From assembly GCF_006539165.1 (NCBI RefSeq), contig NZ_BJMM01000013.1, positions 1-64,000 on the forward strand: a stretch of DNA of 64,000 nucleotides, in the 5' to 3' direction. The notes beneath the pieces are model-generated. The model searched no databases, had not been told where the DNA came from, and saw nothing but the letters and a program-made list of their open reading frames with translations. Source of the stretch: Streptomyces cacaoi. Lineage in GTDB: Bacteria > Actinomycetota > Actinomycetes > Streptomycetales > Streptomycetaceae. The translations under genes were made by a program, and so were the position numbers. Below are positions 56,937 to 64,000 of this stretch, in pieces (the first letter of the stretch is position 1; the number at the start of each line of letters is the position of its first letter).

Positions 56937-57347
56937 ATGATGAAGAAGGCACTGTCCACCGCAACGGTGGCCGTTTCGCTCGTCGGCGTCTCCGCGATGG
57001 CTGCTCCGCAGGCGCTGGCCATCGGCAACGACACCGGCACCACCACGGTGAACGGGAACGGGGCCGACCAGTCCTTCGGCAACTCCGCCACCCAGGGCAA
57101 CCTGAGCCCGCAGAACAGCCTGATCCAGGGCACGCTGAACAAGCCCTGCATCGCCGCGCTGAAGAAGCTCAACGTCGGCTCGCTCGTGGGTGTCGTGCCG
57201 GTCACCGTTCAGGACATCAACGTCCTGTCCAACCCGATGGACCAGCAGTGCTCGGACAACTCGTCCCAGGCGAAGGGCGACGAGACGCTGTCGCACATCC
57301 TGGACGACTTCCCGGTGCTGTCCGCGAACGGCGCGGCCAACCACTGA
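56937..57347 (+). CDS. rodlin (RdlA/RdlB-type), copy 2
   Basis: 136 aa. Signal peptide (MMKKALSTATVAVSLVGVSAMAAPQALA), then the rodlin domain with the same blocks as copy 1: GTTTVNGNGADQSFGNSATQGN, LIQGTLNKPCIAALKKLNVGSLVG and NVLSNPMDQQCSDNSSQAKGDE. The two differ mainly in the last 20 residues. Both lie on one strand, flanking the chaplins, unlike the divergent rdlA-rdlB pair of S. coelicolor. Confidence 0.93.
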   Translation: MMKKALSTATVAVSLVGVSAMAAPQALAIGNDTGTTTVNGNGADQSFGNSATQGNLSPQNSLIQGTLNKPCIAALKKLNVGSLVGVVPVTVQDINVLSNPMDQQCSDNSSQAKGDETLSHILDDFPVLSANGAANH

Positions 57348-57374
57348 CCGTTCCCCCGGGCCATGCGGCCCACG

Positions 57375-57410
57375 AAGGAGCCACCGGCGCTCGGCGCCGG
57401 TGGCTCCTTT
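57375..57410 (+). terminator. strong terminator after rodlin 2
   Basis: Perfect 16-bp stem (57375-57390 with 57394-57409), TCG loop, followed by T. It also faces the convergent gene at 57463. Confidence 0.8.
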
Positions 57411-57462
57411 CCGTCTGCCTCCCCCGCCTGCCTTCGGCCTGCGGGGGAGCAGGCGCGCGGCT

Positions 57463-57906
57463 TCAGCCGGGCAGCGCGCCCGTCACCGTGTTGACCGCGG
57501 AGCCGATCCCAGGCAGTTCGGAGAGCGAGTCGCCCTCCGACAGCGGCCCCGTGACGGCGCGGGTGCTCACCTCACGGAAGTCCGCGATCTGGGTGCCCAC
57601 GGAGTTGTCGAGCAGGTCGCTGCCCGTCCCCGCCAAGGGGTTGAGCGGGAGGGACGTGGCCGGGACGAGCGAGCTGTGCAGGCTTTTGCCGGTGCCGCTG
57701 ACCGTGTGCGACATGGGCCCGCTCAGCCCCTTGTCGAGCGCGTCACCCGTGATCGCGCCGGCCTGCCCGAGGGCGCTTCCGTCCGCGGCGAGCGCACCGG
57801 CGGCGCCGCCCCCGAGCACACCGCCCGCGACGGAGGCCAGAACGCCGATGCGCAGCACGGAGCGCGGCACGGAGGATGCCCGGCGGCCGGAAGTGGAGTG
57901 CAGCAT
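57463..57906 (-). CDS. secreted protein of unknown function, convergent to the rodlin
   Basis: 147 aa. Basic N-terminus and signal peptide (SVLRIGVLASVAGGVLGGGAAGALA), then a Ser/Gly/Leu/Thr-rich mature part without cysteine (SSLVPATSLPLNPLAGTGSDLLDNSV), ending in a Gly/Pro-rich tail. Similar in style to small exported proteins of the aerial surface. Start ATG at 57906, with only a weak ribosome-binding site. No family recognised. Confidence 0.7.
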   Translation of the reverse strand: MLHSTSGRRASSVPRSVLRIGVLASVAGGVLGGGAAGALAADGSALGQAGAITGDALDKGLSGPMSHTVSGTGKSLHSSLVPATSLPLNPLAGTGSDLLDNSVGTQIADFREVSTRAVTGPLSEGDSLSELPGIGSAVNTVTGALPG

Positions 57907-58149
57907 GAGTCACCACCAGAGGGAGGGGTTGAGCGCCACTCCCCTTCGGAGAGTGACATTACGCATGCACACAGTAGTTGAGCCGTTGCTCGCGCTTCCA
58001 GCCGCTGGGGCAGTGGCGCATCCGGACGCACCAGACGTCAGCTCACGGAGAACGCACTGGTGAACGAGCCTGCCCCCGGTGGCGTGCTCGGCGGGACAGC
58101 TGTGGTCATTCAGAGTGATTCGAGCGCCTTCCGCACGTCTTGTCACCAC

Positions 58150-58155
58150 TAGGGT
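58150..58155 (+). promoter_or_regulatory. -10 hexamer for near-leaderless DUF5949 gene
   Basis: TAGGGT ends 8 nt before the ATG at 58164; no Shine-Dalgarno. Confidence 0.35.
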
Positions 58156-58163
58156 GCCGGTCC

Positions 58164-58661
58164 ATGACCATCCCCCAGACCGCTCAGGGCGGCCCTCGGC
58201 AGGATCAGTGCGGCACCTTCACCACGATCGGTTGGAGCGGCGAAAGTCCGCAGGACGGACGGGACATGGCCTTTCTGGTCGTCTTCTCGCTCGGTGACAC
58301 GGCGGAGGGACCGGAGGCGTGCAGGGAGGCGACGCGCCGCTTCCTGCAGAGCGCGGGTCTTCCCGTCGGTCAGATGCTGGACGGGACGGACGGTCGCCCG
58401 CTGCCGGTGACGCTGCTGGTGGAGGGCGGGCAGGCCGTGCTGACGCTGCCCAAGCTGATGGTGCAGTACCCCGTCCGGCAGGAGTGGCTGGACGCGGCGC
58501 TTCAGCGGCAGCAGGTGTACTTCATGTTCGCCACCAAGCCCTGGCCACTGGCACAGCAGGAGAGCGCCATCGACGAGGACGCACTGCGGGCGTTCGTGGA
58601 CGAGGAGATGATGACGACCTCCGCGCACTGCCTCCTGCCGGTGCGCAGCCTGGCGAACTGA
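58164..58661 (+). CDS. DUF5949-family protein
   Basis: 165 aa, soluble. Begins MTIPQTAQGGPRQDQCGTFT and continues with AFLVVFSLGDTAEGPEACREATRRFL, PVTLLVEGGQAVLTLPKLMVQYPVRQEWLDAA, and FMFATKPWPLAQQE. This domain occurs almost only in Streptomyces and relatives and has no known role. Monocistronic, between the surface-protein cluster and the AurF-like gene. Confidence 0.8.
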   Translation: MTIPQTAQGGPRQDQCGTFTTIGWSGESPQDGRDMAFLVVFSLGDTAEGPEACREATRRFLQSAGLPVGQMLDGTDGRPLPVTLLVEGGQAVLTLPKLMVQYPVRQEWLDAALQRQQVYFMFATKPWPLAQQESAIDEDALRAFVDEEMMTTSAHCLLPVRSLAN

Positions 58662-59036
58662 CCAGGCATACCGCCACAGCTGTGGCGCGAGTCGAACTCC
58701 GGTGACACGGGGAGCACTCACGGCGGCCCCTGGACACACCTCCCGAACGGCGAGGACCTCGTACACGAAGGCCCGTACCGCTTCGAGAGGTTGTGTTCCG
58801 GGGCCGCTGCTGTGTACGGGGAAGCCACGGAGACCCGTCTGGATCGCCGCGGCCGGCGCGGCGGGTGAAGGAACACCGCGCACCAGTCGCCGAAGGGAGG
58901 TCCGGCGGTGCAGCTGTTGCGTGTTACCGCGCGGTCAACAAGAGGCGCACAGGGGATTGACGCGCTTGCTGACACGCAGTCTCATAAGAATCACAGGGAC
59001 GTGACCGCCGGTAACCGCAACGAAGAGGTGCCCCAG
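58662..59036. other. 375-nt intergenic region
   Basis: No credible gene. TTGACG at 58957-58962 and an AT-rich CATAAGAATC at 58983-58992 form a plausible promoter for the oxygenase gene, leaving a roughly 45-nt leader with GAAGAGG. Confidence 0.4.
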
Positions 59037-59993
59037 ATGACGACAGCGCCTGAGCTCCGAGCCGCTGCCACCACCGAACGCGAGGTACTCAGGGACGCCC
59101 TCGGTCTGCTCAAGGACCGTGAACAGGTGGCCGAGCGGCTCCTCGACTCCTCGCGGAAGCATTCGTTCGACCCGGAGACCGAACTCGACTGGGACGCCGC
59201 CTTCGAGGACGGCAAGTGGTTCTGGCCGCCGGAGCTGGTCTCGCTGTACGACACCCCGCTGTGGAAGCGGATGTCGGAGGAACAGCGCCAGGACCTCTCA
59301 CGGCACGAGGCGGCCTCGCTCGCCTCGCTGGGCATCTGGTTCGAGGTCATCCTCATGCAGCTGCTCGTGCGGCACATCTACGACAAGCCGCTCACGAGCA
59401 GCCATGTGCGCTACGCGCTCACCGAGATCGCCGACGAGTGCCGGCACTCGATGATGTTCGCCAAACTGATCACCAAGACCGGCTGTCCCGCCTACCCGGT
59501 CTCCCGGCTGCACCACAATCTCGCCCGCCTCCTCAAGACCATCTCCACGACGCCCGGTTCGTTCACCGCGACGCTGCTGGGCGAGGAGATCCTCGACTGG
59601 ATGCAGCGGCTCACGTTCCCCGACGAGCGCATTCAGCCGCTGGTGCGGGGCGTGACGCGCATCCACGTCATCGAGGAGGCACGGCACGTGCGGTACGCGC
59701 GGGAGGAATTGCGCCGGCAGATGGTGAAGTGCCCGCGCTGGGAGGCCGAGTTGACGCGGGTCAGCTCCGGCGAGGCGGCCCGGGTGTTCTCCATATCCTT
59801 CGTCAACCCCCAGGTGTACGAGGAGGTCGGCCTCAACAAGCAGGAAGCGCTGGCACAGGTCAAGGCGAGTGGCCACCGGCGCGAGGTGATGCAGTCCGGC
59901 GCCAAGCGGCTGACCGATTTCCTGGACGAGATCGGGGTGTTGCGCGGTGTCGGCCGCAAGCTGTGGGTCAGCTCGGGCCTGCTGCCGAAGTGA
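59037..59993 (+). CDS. AurF-family di-iron N-oxygenase
   Basis: 318-aa ferritin-like di-iron protein of the p-aminobenzoate N-oxygenase (AurF) family, which oxidises aryl amines to nitro groups. All seven AurF iron-ligand positions have counterparts: Glu103 (WFEVIL), Glu134 and His137 (DECRHS), Glu183 (GEEILD), and His210, Glu214, His217 (RIHVIEEARH, spacing H-x3-E-x2-H). No biosynthetic cluster surrounds it. Followed after 91 nt by a TetR gene. Substrate unknown. Confidence 0.88.
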   Translation: MTTAPELRAAATTEREVLRDALGLLKDREQVAERLLDSSRKHSFDPETELDWDAAFEDGKWFWPPELVSLYDTPLWKRMSEEQRQDLSRHEAASLASLGIWFEVILMQLLVRHIYDKPLTSSHVRYALTEIADECRHSMMFAKLITKTGCPAYPVSRLHHNLARLLKTISTTPGSFTATLLGEEILDWMQRLTFPDERIQPLVRGVTRIHVIEEARHVRYAREELRRQMVKCPRWEAELTRVSSGEAARVFSISFVNPQVYEEVGLNKQEALAQVKASGHRREVMQSGAKRLTDFLDEIGVLRGVGRKLWVSSGLLPK

Positions 59994-60071
59994 CCCCGTG
60001 AACGTCTCCGGGCTCCACCTCCCCTGGTTGCGGGGACGGAATGCACCGGCGTCCGAGCGGGACCGGACGGA

Positions 60072-60077
60072 TACGCT
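60072..60077 (+). promoter_or_regulatory. -10 hexamer for leaderless tetR mRNA
   Basis: TACGCT ends 7 nt before the ATG at 60085; no Shine-Dalgarno. Confidence 0.45.
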
Positions 60078-60084
60078 GCACAGC

Positions 60085-60822
60085 ATGAGCAGCAACGGCA
60101 CCGCACCGGCGTACCGCAGACTGAGCGTGGACGAGCGGCGCACACAGCTGCTCGTCCACGCGCTCGGACTGTTCGCCCACCGGCCGCCCGACGAGGTGTC
60201 GCTGGACGACGTGGCCGCCTCGGCAGGCGTCTCCCGGCCCCTGGTGTACCGCTACTTCCCCGGCGGGAAGCAACAGCTGTACGAGGTGGCCCTGCGCAGT
60301 GCGGCCGACCAGCTGAAGCAGTGCTTCGCCGAACCGTGCACCGGGCCGCTCACCACGCGGCTCTCCCGGGCGCTGGACCGGTATCTGCTGTTCGTCGACG
60401 AGCACGATGCCGGGTTCAAGGCACTGCTCCAGGGCGGCAGTGTCGTCGAGACGTCCCGCACGAACGCGATAGTCGACGAGGTCCGCCGGCACGCCGCCGA
60501 GGAGATCTACGCCCATCTCAACCCCGCGTACGGACCGTCCGGGCCGGGGCCGCGGCTGCGGATGGCGGTGCGGACGTGGATCGCCGCGGTGGAGGCCGCC
60601 TCGCTCATCTGGCTCGACGAGGGGAAACAGCCCGCACTGGAAGAACTGCGGGACCGGCTGGTGCAGCAGTTCGTCGCCGTACTCGTCACCACAGCTGCGG
60701 GAGATCCCGACGTGGCCCGGCTGACGCGTAAGGCGCTGCACGTCGAGAAGCGGGACGGACCCGTCGGACAGCTGGCGCGTTCGGTACTGCCGGTGGTGGA
60801 GGGCGCGGCCCATCTGCTGTGA
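60085..60822 (+). CDS. TetR-family regulator next to the AurF-like gene
   Basis: 245 aa. HTH at about 30-70 (PDEVSLDDVAASAGVSRPLVYRYFPGGKQQLYEVA), then a helical ligand domain. It follows the di-iron oxygenase gene on the same strand, but the hexamer before its ATG gives it its own, probably leaderless, transcript. It is a candidate regulator of the oxygenase. Confidence 0.88.
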   Translation: MSSNGTAPAYRRLSVDERRTQLLVHALGLFAHRPPDEVSLDDVAASAGVSRPLVYRYFPGGKQQLYEVALRSAADQLKQCFAEPCTGPLTTRLSRALDRYLLFVDEHDAGFKALLQGGSVVETSRTNAIVDEVRRHAAEEIYAHLNPAYGPSGPGPRLRMAVRTWIAAVEAASLIWLDEGKQPALEELRDRLVQQFVAVLVTTAAGDPDVARLTRKALHVEKRDGPVGQLARSVLPVVEGAAHLL

Positions 60823-60841
60823 CCCCCGGCGCATCCCAGGA

Positions 60842-60872
60842 CTTAAAGAACGCTTCAACCTCGGGCTAGGCT
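60842..60872 (+). promoter_or_regulatory. soxR promoter with SoxR/MerR-type dyad
   Basis: CTTAAA (60842-60847) and TAGGCT (60867-60872) are 19 nt apart, the long spacer typical of MerR-family promoters. The dyad TTAAAG-N4-CTTCAA (60843-60858) covers the -35 and spacer, and its half-sites differ by one base from the SoxR-box halves TCAAG/CTTGA. The ATG is 7 nt after the -10, so the mRNA is probably leaderless. Confidence 0.45.
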
Positions 60873-60879
60873 GACCCGT

Positions 60880-61557
60880 ATGGCGACTCAACTGTCCTGG
60901 AAAGCCAAGGAAGCCACTGTCGGGGAACTGGCCGAGCGGGCCGGAGTGGCCACGTCCGCACTGCGTTTCTACGAACGCGAGGGGCTCATCCACAGCCGGC
61001 GCACCTCGGGCAACCAGCGCCGCTACAGCCGCGACACACTGCGGCGGATCGCCTTCATCCGGGCTTCCCAGCGACTCGGTATCCCGCTGGCCGCCATCCG
61101 CGAGGTCATGGCGCTGCTGCCGGAGGGCCGCACTCCCACGCCGGAGGACTGGGCGGCGGTCTCGGAGTGCTGGCGTGAGGACCTCAACCAGCGGATCGCC
61201 CTCATGGAACAGCTGCGGGACCATCTCACCGACTGCATCGGCTGCGGCTGCCTCTCGTTGACCACGTGCACCCTGGCCAATCCGCACGACCGCCTCGGCG
61301 AGGAGGGCCCCGGTGCCCGCGCGCTCGCGCAGCCCTGCGGGCCCGACCCGTCGGCGGCCGGCGGACGTTCCTGCGACCGGACCGGCACCGCGGCCGCGAA
61401 GACGGACAGCTGCGCCGGTGATGCGGCGACGGCGCAGTGCGGCACCGGCAGCTGCGGCGACGACGCTCAGGGCACCACAGATGCGGAAGAAGACGCAGCT
61501 GCGGAGGAAAAACCCGCTGCCAGCCGGTCCGGCCGCGCGCACCGCCGGGCGGGTTGA
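60880..61557 (+). CDS. soxR: SoxR, [2Fe-2S] redox-sensing MerR-family regulator
   Basis: 225 aa. MerR HTH ([25 protein letters not shown], about 13-37), dimerisation helix, and the iron-sulfur motif [12 protein letters not shown] (C-x2-C-x-C-x5-C). Streptomyces SoxR senses redox-active metabolites such as actinorhodin. Known SoxR proteins end soon after the cluster (about 150-175 aa); this one has about 70 extra residues with further cysteines ([27 protein letters not shown]), then an acidic and basic tail. Whether the extra Cys bind metal is unknown. Followed after 4 nt by a small gene. Confidence 0.92.
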   Translation: MATQLSWKAKEATVGELAERAGVATSALRFYEREGLIHSRRTSGNQRRYSRDTLRRIAFIRASQRLGIPLAAIREVMALLPEGRTPTPEDWAAVSECWREDLNQRIALMEQLRDHLTDCIGCGCLSLTTCTLANPHDRLGEEGPGARALAQPCGPDPSAAGGRSCDRTGTAAAKTDSCAGDAATAQCGTGSCGDDAQGTTDAEEDAAAEEKPAASRSGRAHRRAG

Positions 61558-61561
61558 GCCG

Positions 61562-61834
61562 GTGCGCAGCGAGGAGACCACGTTCGTCGGCGGCCCGATG
61601 GACGGGCGCTCCCTGCCCGTGCTCGTCGGACCCACCGGCAGGCCGCCGCGCACCTACGAGGTGCCCGTACCGCAAGGCGGCGACGCGGCGCCCGTGGTGC
61701 ACGTGTACCGGCTGGAGCCGGCGCGGGTGAACCGGTGGGGGCTGCCCCGCGGTTGGCGGTATGTGCACGCCCCGGACGCCGCTCCGGACGGAGGGCCGCT
61801 GAGCCGGCTGCCGTGGCGCGGCCGACGGTCGTGA
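61562..61834 (+). CDS. small conserved protein downstream of soxR
   Basis: 90 aa. Starts [21 protein letters not shown]; the FVGGPMDG opening is typical of small actinobacterial/phage-like proteins of unknown function. Central strand-rich [29 protein letters not shown] at 61562 lies 4 nt after the soxR stop, suggesting coupling. The open frame extends upstream into soxR, but the coding pattern changes there. Confidence 0.65.
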   Translation: MRSEETTFVGGPMDGRSLPVLVGPTGRPPRTYEVPVPQGGDAAPVVHVYRLEPARVNRWGLPRGWRYVHAPDAAPDGGPLSRLPWRGRRS

Positions 61835-61941
61835 GCCACGCGTCACGGCGGGACGCACCGGGGCGGTCGGCGGCCGTACGTACCACGCCGCCCGGCGCCG
61901 GCGCCGTTGACGCCGCCATGGGGATCTCTTGGCAAGACCAG

Positions 61942-61984
61942 TAGGTCCGGACCAATTGACAGTAGTGGTCTAGTCCGCTTTGCT
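61942..61984 (+). promoter_or_regulatory. chitinase-type promoter with DasR (dre)-like site
   Basis: AGTGGTCTAGTCCGCT (61964-61979) matches the DasR consensus AGTGGTCTAGACCACT at 14 of 16. GGTCCGGACC (61944-61953) is a perfect palindrome resembling its core. TTGACA (61956-61961) lies between them as a perfect -35; a weak TTTGCT (61979-61984) is at -10 spacing. This is the repeat-plus-TTGACA layout of Streptomyces chitinase promoters, but no chitinase gene follows. Confidence 0.6.
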
Positions 61985-62112
61985 CGCGGTGCGGTGGCGT
62001 CGCCCGTCAGCCTCCCAAGGTTCGTCTCCTCGCTCGGGCGACGCCGCTCCTCCCTGCCCCACCGGTCCTGGCGGCCTGGACAGGACCGTGCGCTGCGGGT
62101 TTCCTGCTTCCC
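61985..62112. other. leader between the DasR-type promoter and the kinase-like gene
   Basis: 128 nt with no gene; contains no clear ribosome-binding site for the GTG at 62113. Confidence 0.35.
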
Positions 62113-63024
62113 GTGCTCGAAGGAATCGTCCCGCCGCGCGGGTCCGCGCCGCACCGGCTCGGCCCGTACCGACTGCTCGGCGTGCTCGGCAACGGCCGTG
62201 CCGGAACGCTCCACGTCGGCAGGGGGTCACCGCAGCGGGGAGCACGCAAGCGGCTCGTCGCGGTACGCGCCGTACGGCCGGAACTCCTCCGCGACCGGCA
62301 GACGCGGGCGCGGCTACGCCGGCAGGCGGCACGCGTCGAGGCGGTGACCGATCCCTCCGTGGCGGCACCGCTGGGCTGCGAGCTGGACGGTGAAAAACCT
62401 TGGACAGCTGCCGAGTTCGCGCCGGGGCGTCCGCTGTCGGCGCTCGTCCGGCTGTACGGGCCTCTTCCGGAGATGTCCGTGCGAGCCCTCGGGGGCGCGT
62501 TGGCGCGGGCCCTGACGGCGCTGCACACCGCAGGAGTCGCGCACGGGGACATGTCTCCCGGGAACGTCGTGCTGACTGCGCGGAGCCCGCTGCTCGTCGA
62601 GTGCGGAACCGTCCTGGGCCAGGTGACGGCCCGGTCGGCCCTCGGTGACCCGGAGACCGCCGGCGGTGCGCTCCCGTCCCGGCTCCGGGCCGACGACGTC
62701 GTCGGGCTGGGTGTGGTGCTGGCACTCGCGTCCACGGCCCGGCTCGTCTCGCCGCCCGGGCCGTCGGACGAGAACCTCTGCGCGGTGCGGCAGCTCCCGG
62801 AGCCCGGCGCGGTGACCGAAGGGCTCCGGGAGGCCCTGCGGGCCTGCCTCGATCCTCGCCCCGAACGCCGACCGCACCCCGAGGTGCTGGCACGCACCCT
62901 CGACCTGGCCAGAAGCGCGGACCGTCCGGCCGCGGAGTGGCTGCCCGAGCCCTGGCTCCATGAGATCGGGGAGTTCGCCGATCAGGCGCGGGGGCTGAGC
63001 AGGTGGCGGCCGTCCCGCACGTGA
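62113..63024 (+). CDS. kinase-like protein with degenerate catalytic motifs
   Basis: 303 aa with a Ser/Thr-kinase-like N and C lobe arrangement: LGPYRLLGVLGNGRAGTLHVG (glycine loop region), VAVRAV (Arg where the ATP-binding Lys is expected), VAHGDMSPGNVVL (HRD-like loop with Asp and Asn kept) and VECGTVLG where DFG should be (Glu-Cys-Gly). Loss of Lys and DFG Asp suggests a pseudokinase. The N-terminal start is uncertain, as no ribosome-binding site precedes the GTG. It lies behind a DasR-type promoter. Confidence 0.6.
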   Translation: MLEGIVPPRGSAPHRLGPYRLLGVLGNGRAGTLHVGRGSPQRGARKRLVAVRAVRPELLRDRQTRARLRRQAARVEAVTDPSVAAPLGCELDGEKPWTAAEFAPGRPLSALVRLYGPLPEMSVRALGGALARALTALHTAGVAHGDMSPGNVVLTARSPLLVECGTVLGQVTARSALGDPETAGGALPSRLRADDVVGLGVVLALASTARLVSPPGPSDENLCAVRQLPEPGAVTEGLREALRACLDPRPERRPHPEVLARTLDLARSADRPAAEWLPEPWLHEIGEFADQARGLSRWRPSRT

Positions 63025-64000
63025 GGGGACATCGGGAACGCTGGCACCCTGAGGGGAATTCAGGAGCAGTGGCGTCCTCGGCGCCCTCGGTGCCGCGGTG
63101 CCGCCGAAAGGGCTCCGCTGGGCTCCGTTGGAACCAGTCGGGCCTCGGACTCCTGGGGACCAGGCGGACCGGTGGATGGACGTGGGATCAGGTGAGCGGT
63201 TTCGTCACCCGTGCGAATGAATTCGGCGACCGCGGAAGGGCCGAACCTCGGTACCTATGAGCCCGGCCCGGAGGTAGAGGCGGCGAGGTTTCGCCGCGTC
63301 AGTCCCCCCGGCCCATGGCGGAGATACGAGACAAAGCCGCTGGTCCGTCCCGGTGTGTGGAGCGTTCGCCCGGAGGGCGGGGTACCGGAGCGGCTCCCCG
63401 GACGCCGACGCCGGCGCATCGATCAGCGGTCCGGGGAGCGGGGCTTTGAGGACCAGCCTTCGGGTGAGCGGCATGCGTCCACCCTGCTCTGCTCGCCGGG
63501 AGACCGGGCAGGCGACCGTGCCACGATCGCTACGAGGGCGGACGAGAACGGGGAGCAAGCCGTCCAGGAGCGAGGTGTGCGGTGTTGCAGTCATCGACGA
63601 AGCGTCTCGGATCACGTGAGGCGGAGGCGGAGGAGACGGCCGGACGGAACGGTCACCGCCGACGGCCCGGGAGGAACAGACGAGCCAACGGGGGACGGGA
63701 CCGGACGTGCCGCGTGCATCCCCGGGCCCGCGCGGGCGTACCCCGTCGAGGTGCCAGGGCGCAGTCGACTGGGGCCGGAGGAGCACGGCGGACACCGGGT
63801 GCGCGGAACCACCGGGTGCGCGGCCCCGACCCCTGCCGGGGAGACGGAAGGCAGGCGTGGCGGGAGCACGGAGACGGGGCACGGGGGCGTCGTGGACGGG
63901 CCTCGGGCGAGCAGGGAGTTTCCCTCCGGTGGTGCCGACGGCTCCTGCGCCGGTCGCCCGGTTCGGGAGTGTCCAGGACATGCGGTGCGGTCATGGCCGC
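63025..64000. other. 976-nt right end without a convincing gene
   Basis: Open frames occur on both strands, including one on the plus strand open from about 63196 to the window edge, but third-position GC is only about 70%, against more than 90% in the real genes nearby. No recognisable domain and no ribosome-binding site. It may be a decayed gene or true intergenic DNA; a gene starting beyond the window cannot be excluded. Confidence 0.5.

Noticed and set aside
61985-62400. Chitinase gene or remnant after the DasR-type promoter
   Set aside because: No signal peptide, glycosyl-hydrolase motif or chitin-binding domain in any frame.
63003-63260. 85-residue plus-strand frame overlapping the kinase-like gene end
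   Set aside because: Overlaps the 3' end of the kinase-like gene, lacks a ribosome-binding site and shows no coding bias.
63205-63594. Possible 129-residue minus-strand protein starting MTATPHTSLLDG
   Set aside because: Third-position GC only about 70%, no ribosome-binding site, no recognisable domain.
63196-64000. Plus-strand frame open to the window edge
   Set aside because: Arg/Gly-rich with weak codon bias; in such GC-rich DNA this length can arise by chance. It cannot be judged without the next sequence.

Overview
The window is high-GC actinobacterial chromosome, almost certainly Streptomyces. Evidence: G+C near 70% or more with strong third-position GC bias, many GTG starts, and marker genes Scy/FilP, NucS, chaplins, rodlins and the nrtL-lysA-hom-thrC-thrB-rho block. 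There is no integrase, transposase, CRISPR array or rRNA. One tRNA gene is present.

Layout. 1-6262: end of scy, then filP (polarisome and cytoskeletal coiled coils), then two tandem ABC ATPase/permease pairs. 6312-14147: small Zn-ribbon protein, LLM flavin oxidoreductase, SCO5389-family protein, the non-canonical mismatch-repair endonuclease NucS, a large membrane-anchored P-loop protein, a STAS protein and a 3-hydroxyacyl-CoA dehydrogenase. 14148-18713: leaderless TetR divergent from an ABC drug exporter, then a PduO-type corrinoid adenosyltransferase, a HAD hydrolase and a membrane-anchored protein. 18801-26604: AAC(3)-type acetyltransferase, membrane protein, NarL-type two-component system, AEC permease, DrrAB-like ABC exporter. 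26686-35193 (minus): DUF2550 protein and the complete atpIBEFHAGDC operon with a Rex-like operator upstream. 35441-51166 (minus): WecA/TagO-like transferase, a phosphatase-like protein lacking its nucleophile, threonylcarbamoyladenylate synthase, prmC, prfA, rpmE, an LCP protein, rho, thrB, thrC, hom, lysA and nrtL. 51276-54194: response regulator, tRNA-Arg(CCG), polysaccharide deacetylase, universal stress protein. 54499-57906: aerial-surface cluster of two rodlins, a short chaplin, an unusual LAXTG-anchored chaplin with one chaplin domain, and small secreted proteins. 58164-63024: DUF5949 protein, AurF-type di-iron oxygenase with TetR, SoxR with a Cys-rich tail plus a small partner, and a degenerate kinase-like protein behind an apparent chitinase-type (DasR) promoter. 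63025-64000 shows no convincing gene.

Recurring themes. At least ten genes have a TANNNT hexamer 6-8 nt before the start codon and no Shine-Dalgarno sequence, the signature of leaderless mRNAs. Gene ends are marked by long GC-rich hairpins, usually without a long U-tract. From memory of S. coelicolor gene order, the left part matches SCO5397 to about SCO5350, while the right part (chaplins to soxR) resembles SCO1674 to SCO1697. A rearrangement junction between about 52 and 54.5 kb is therefore likely, but this has not been computed.
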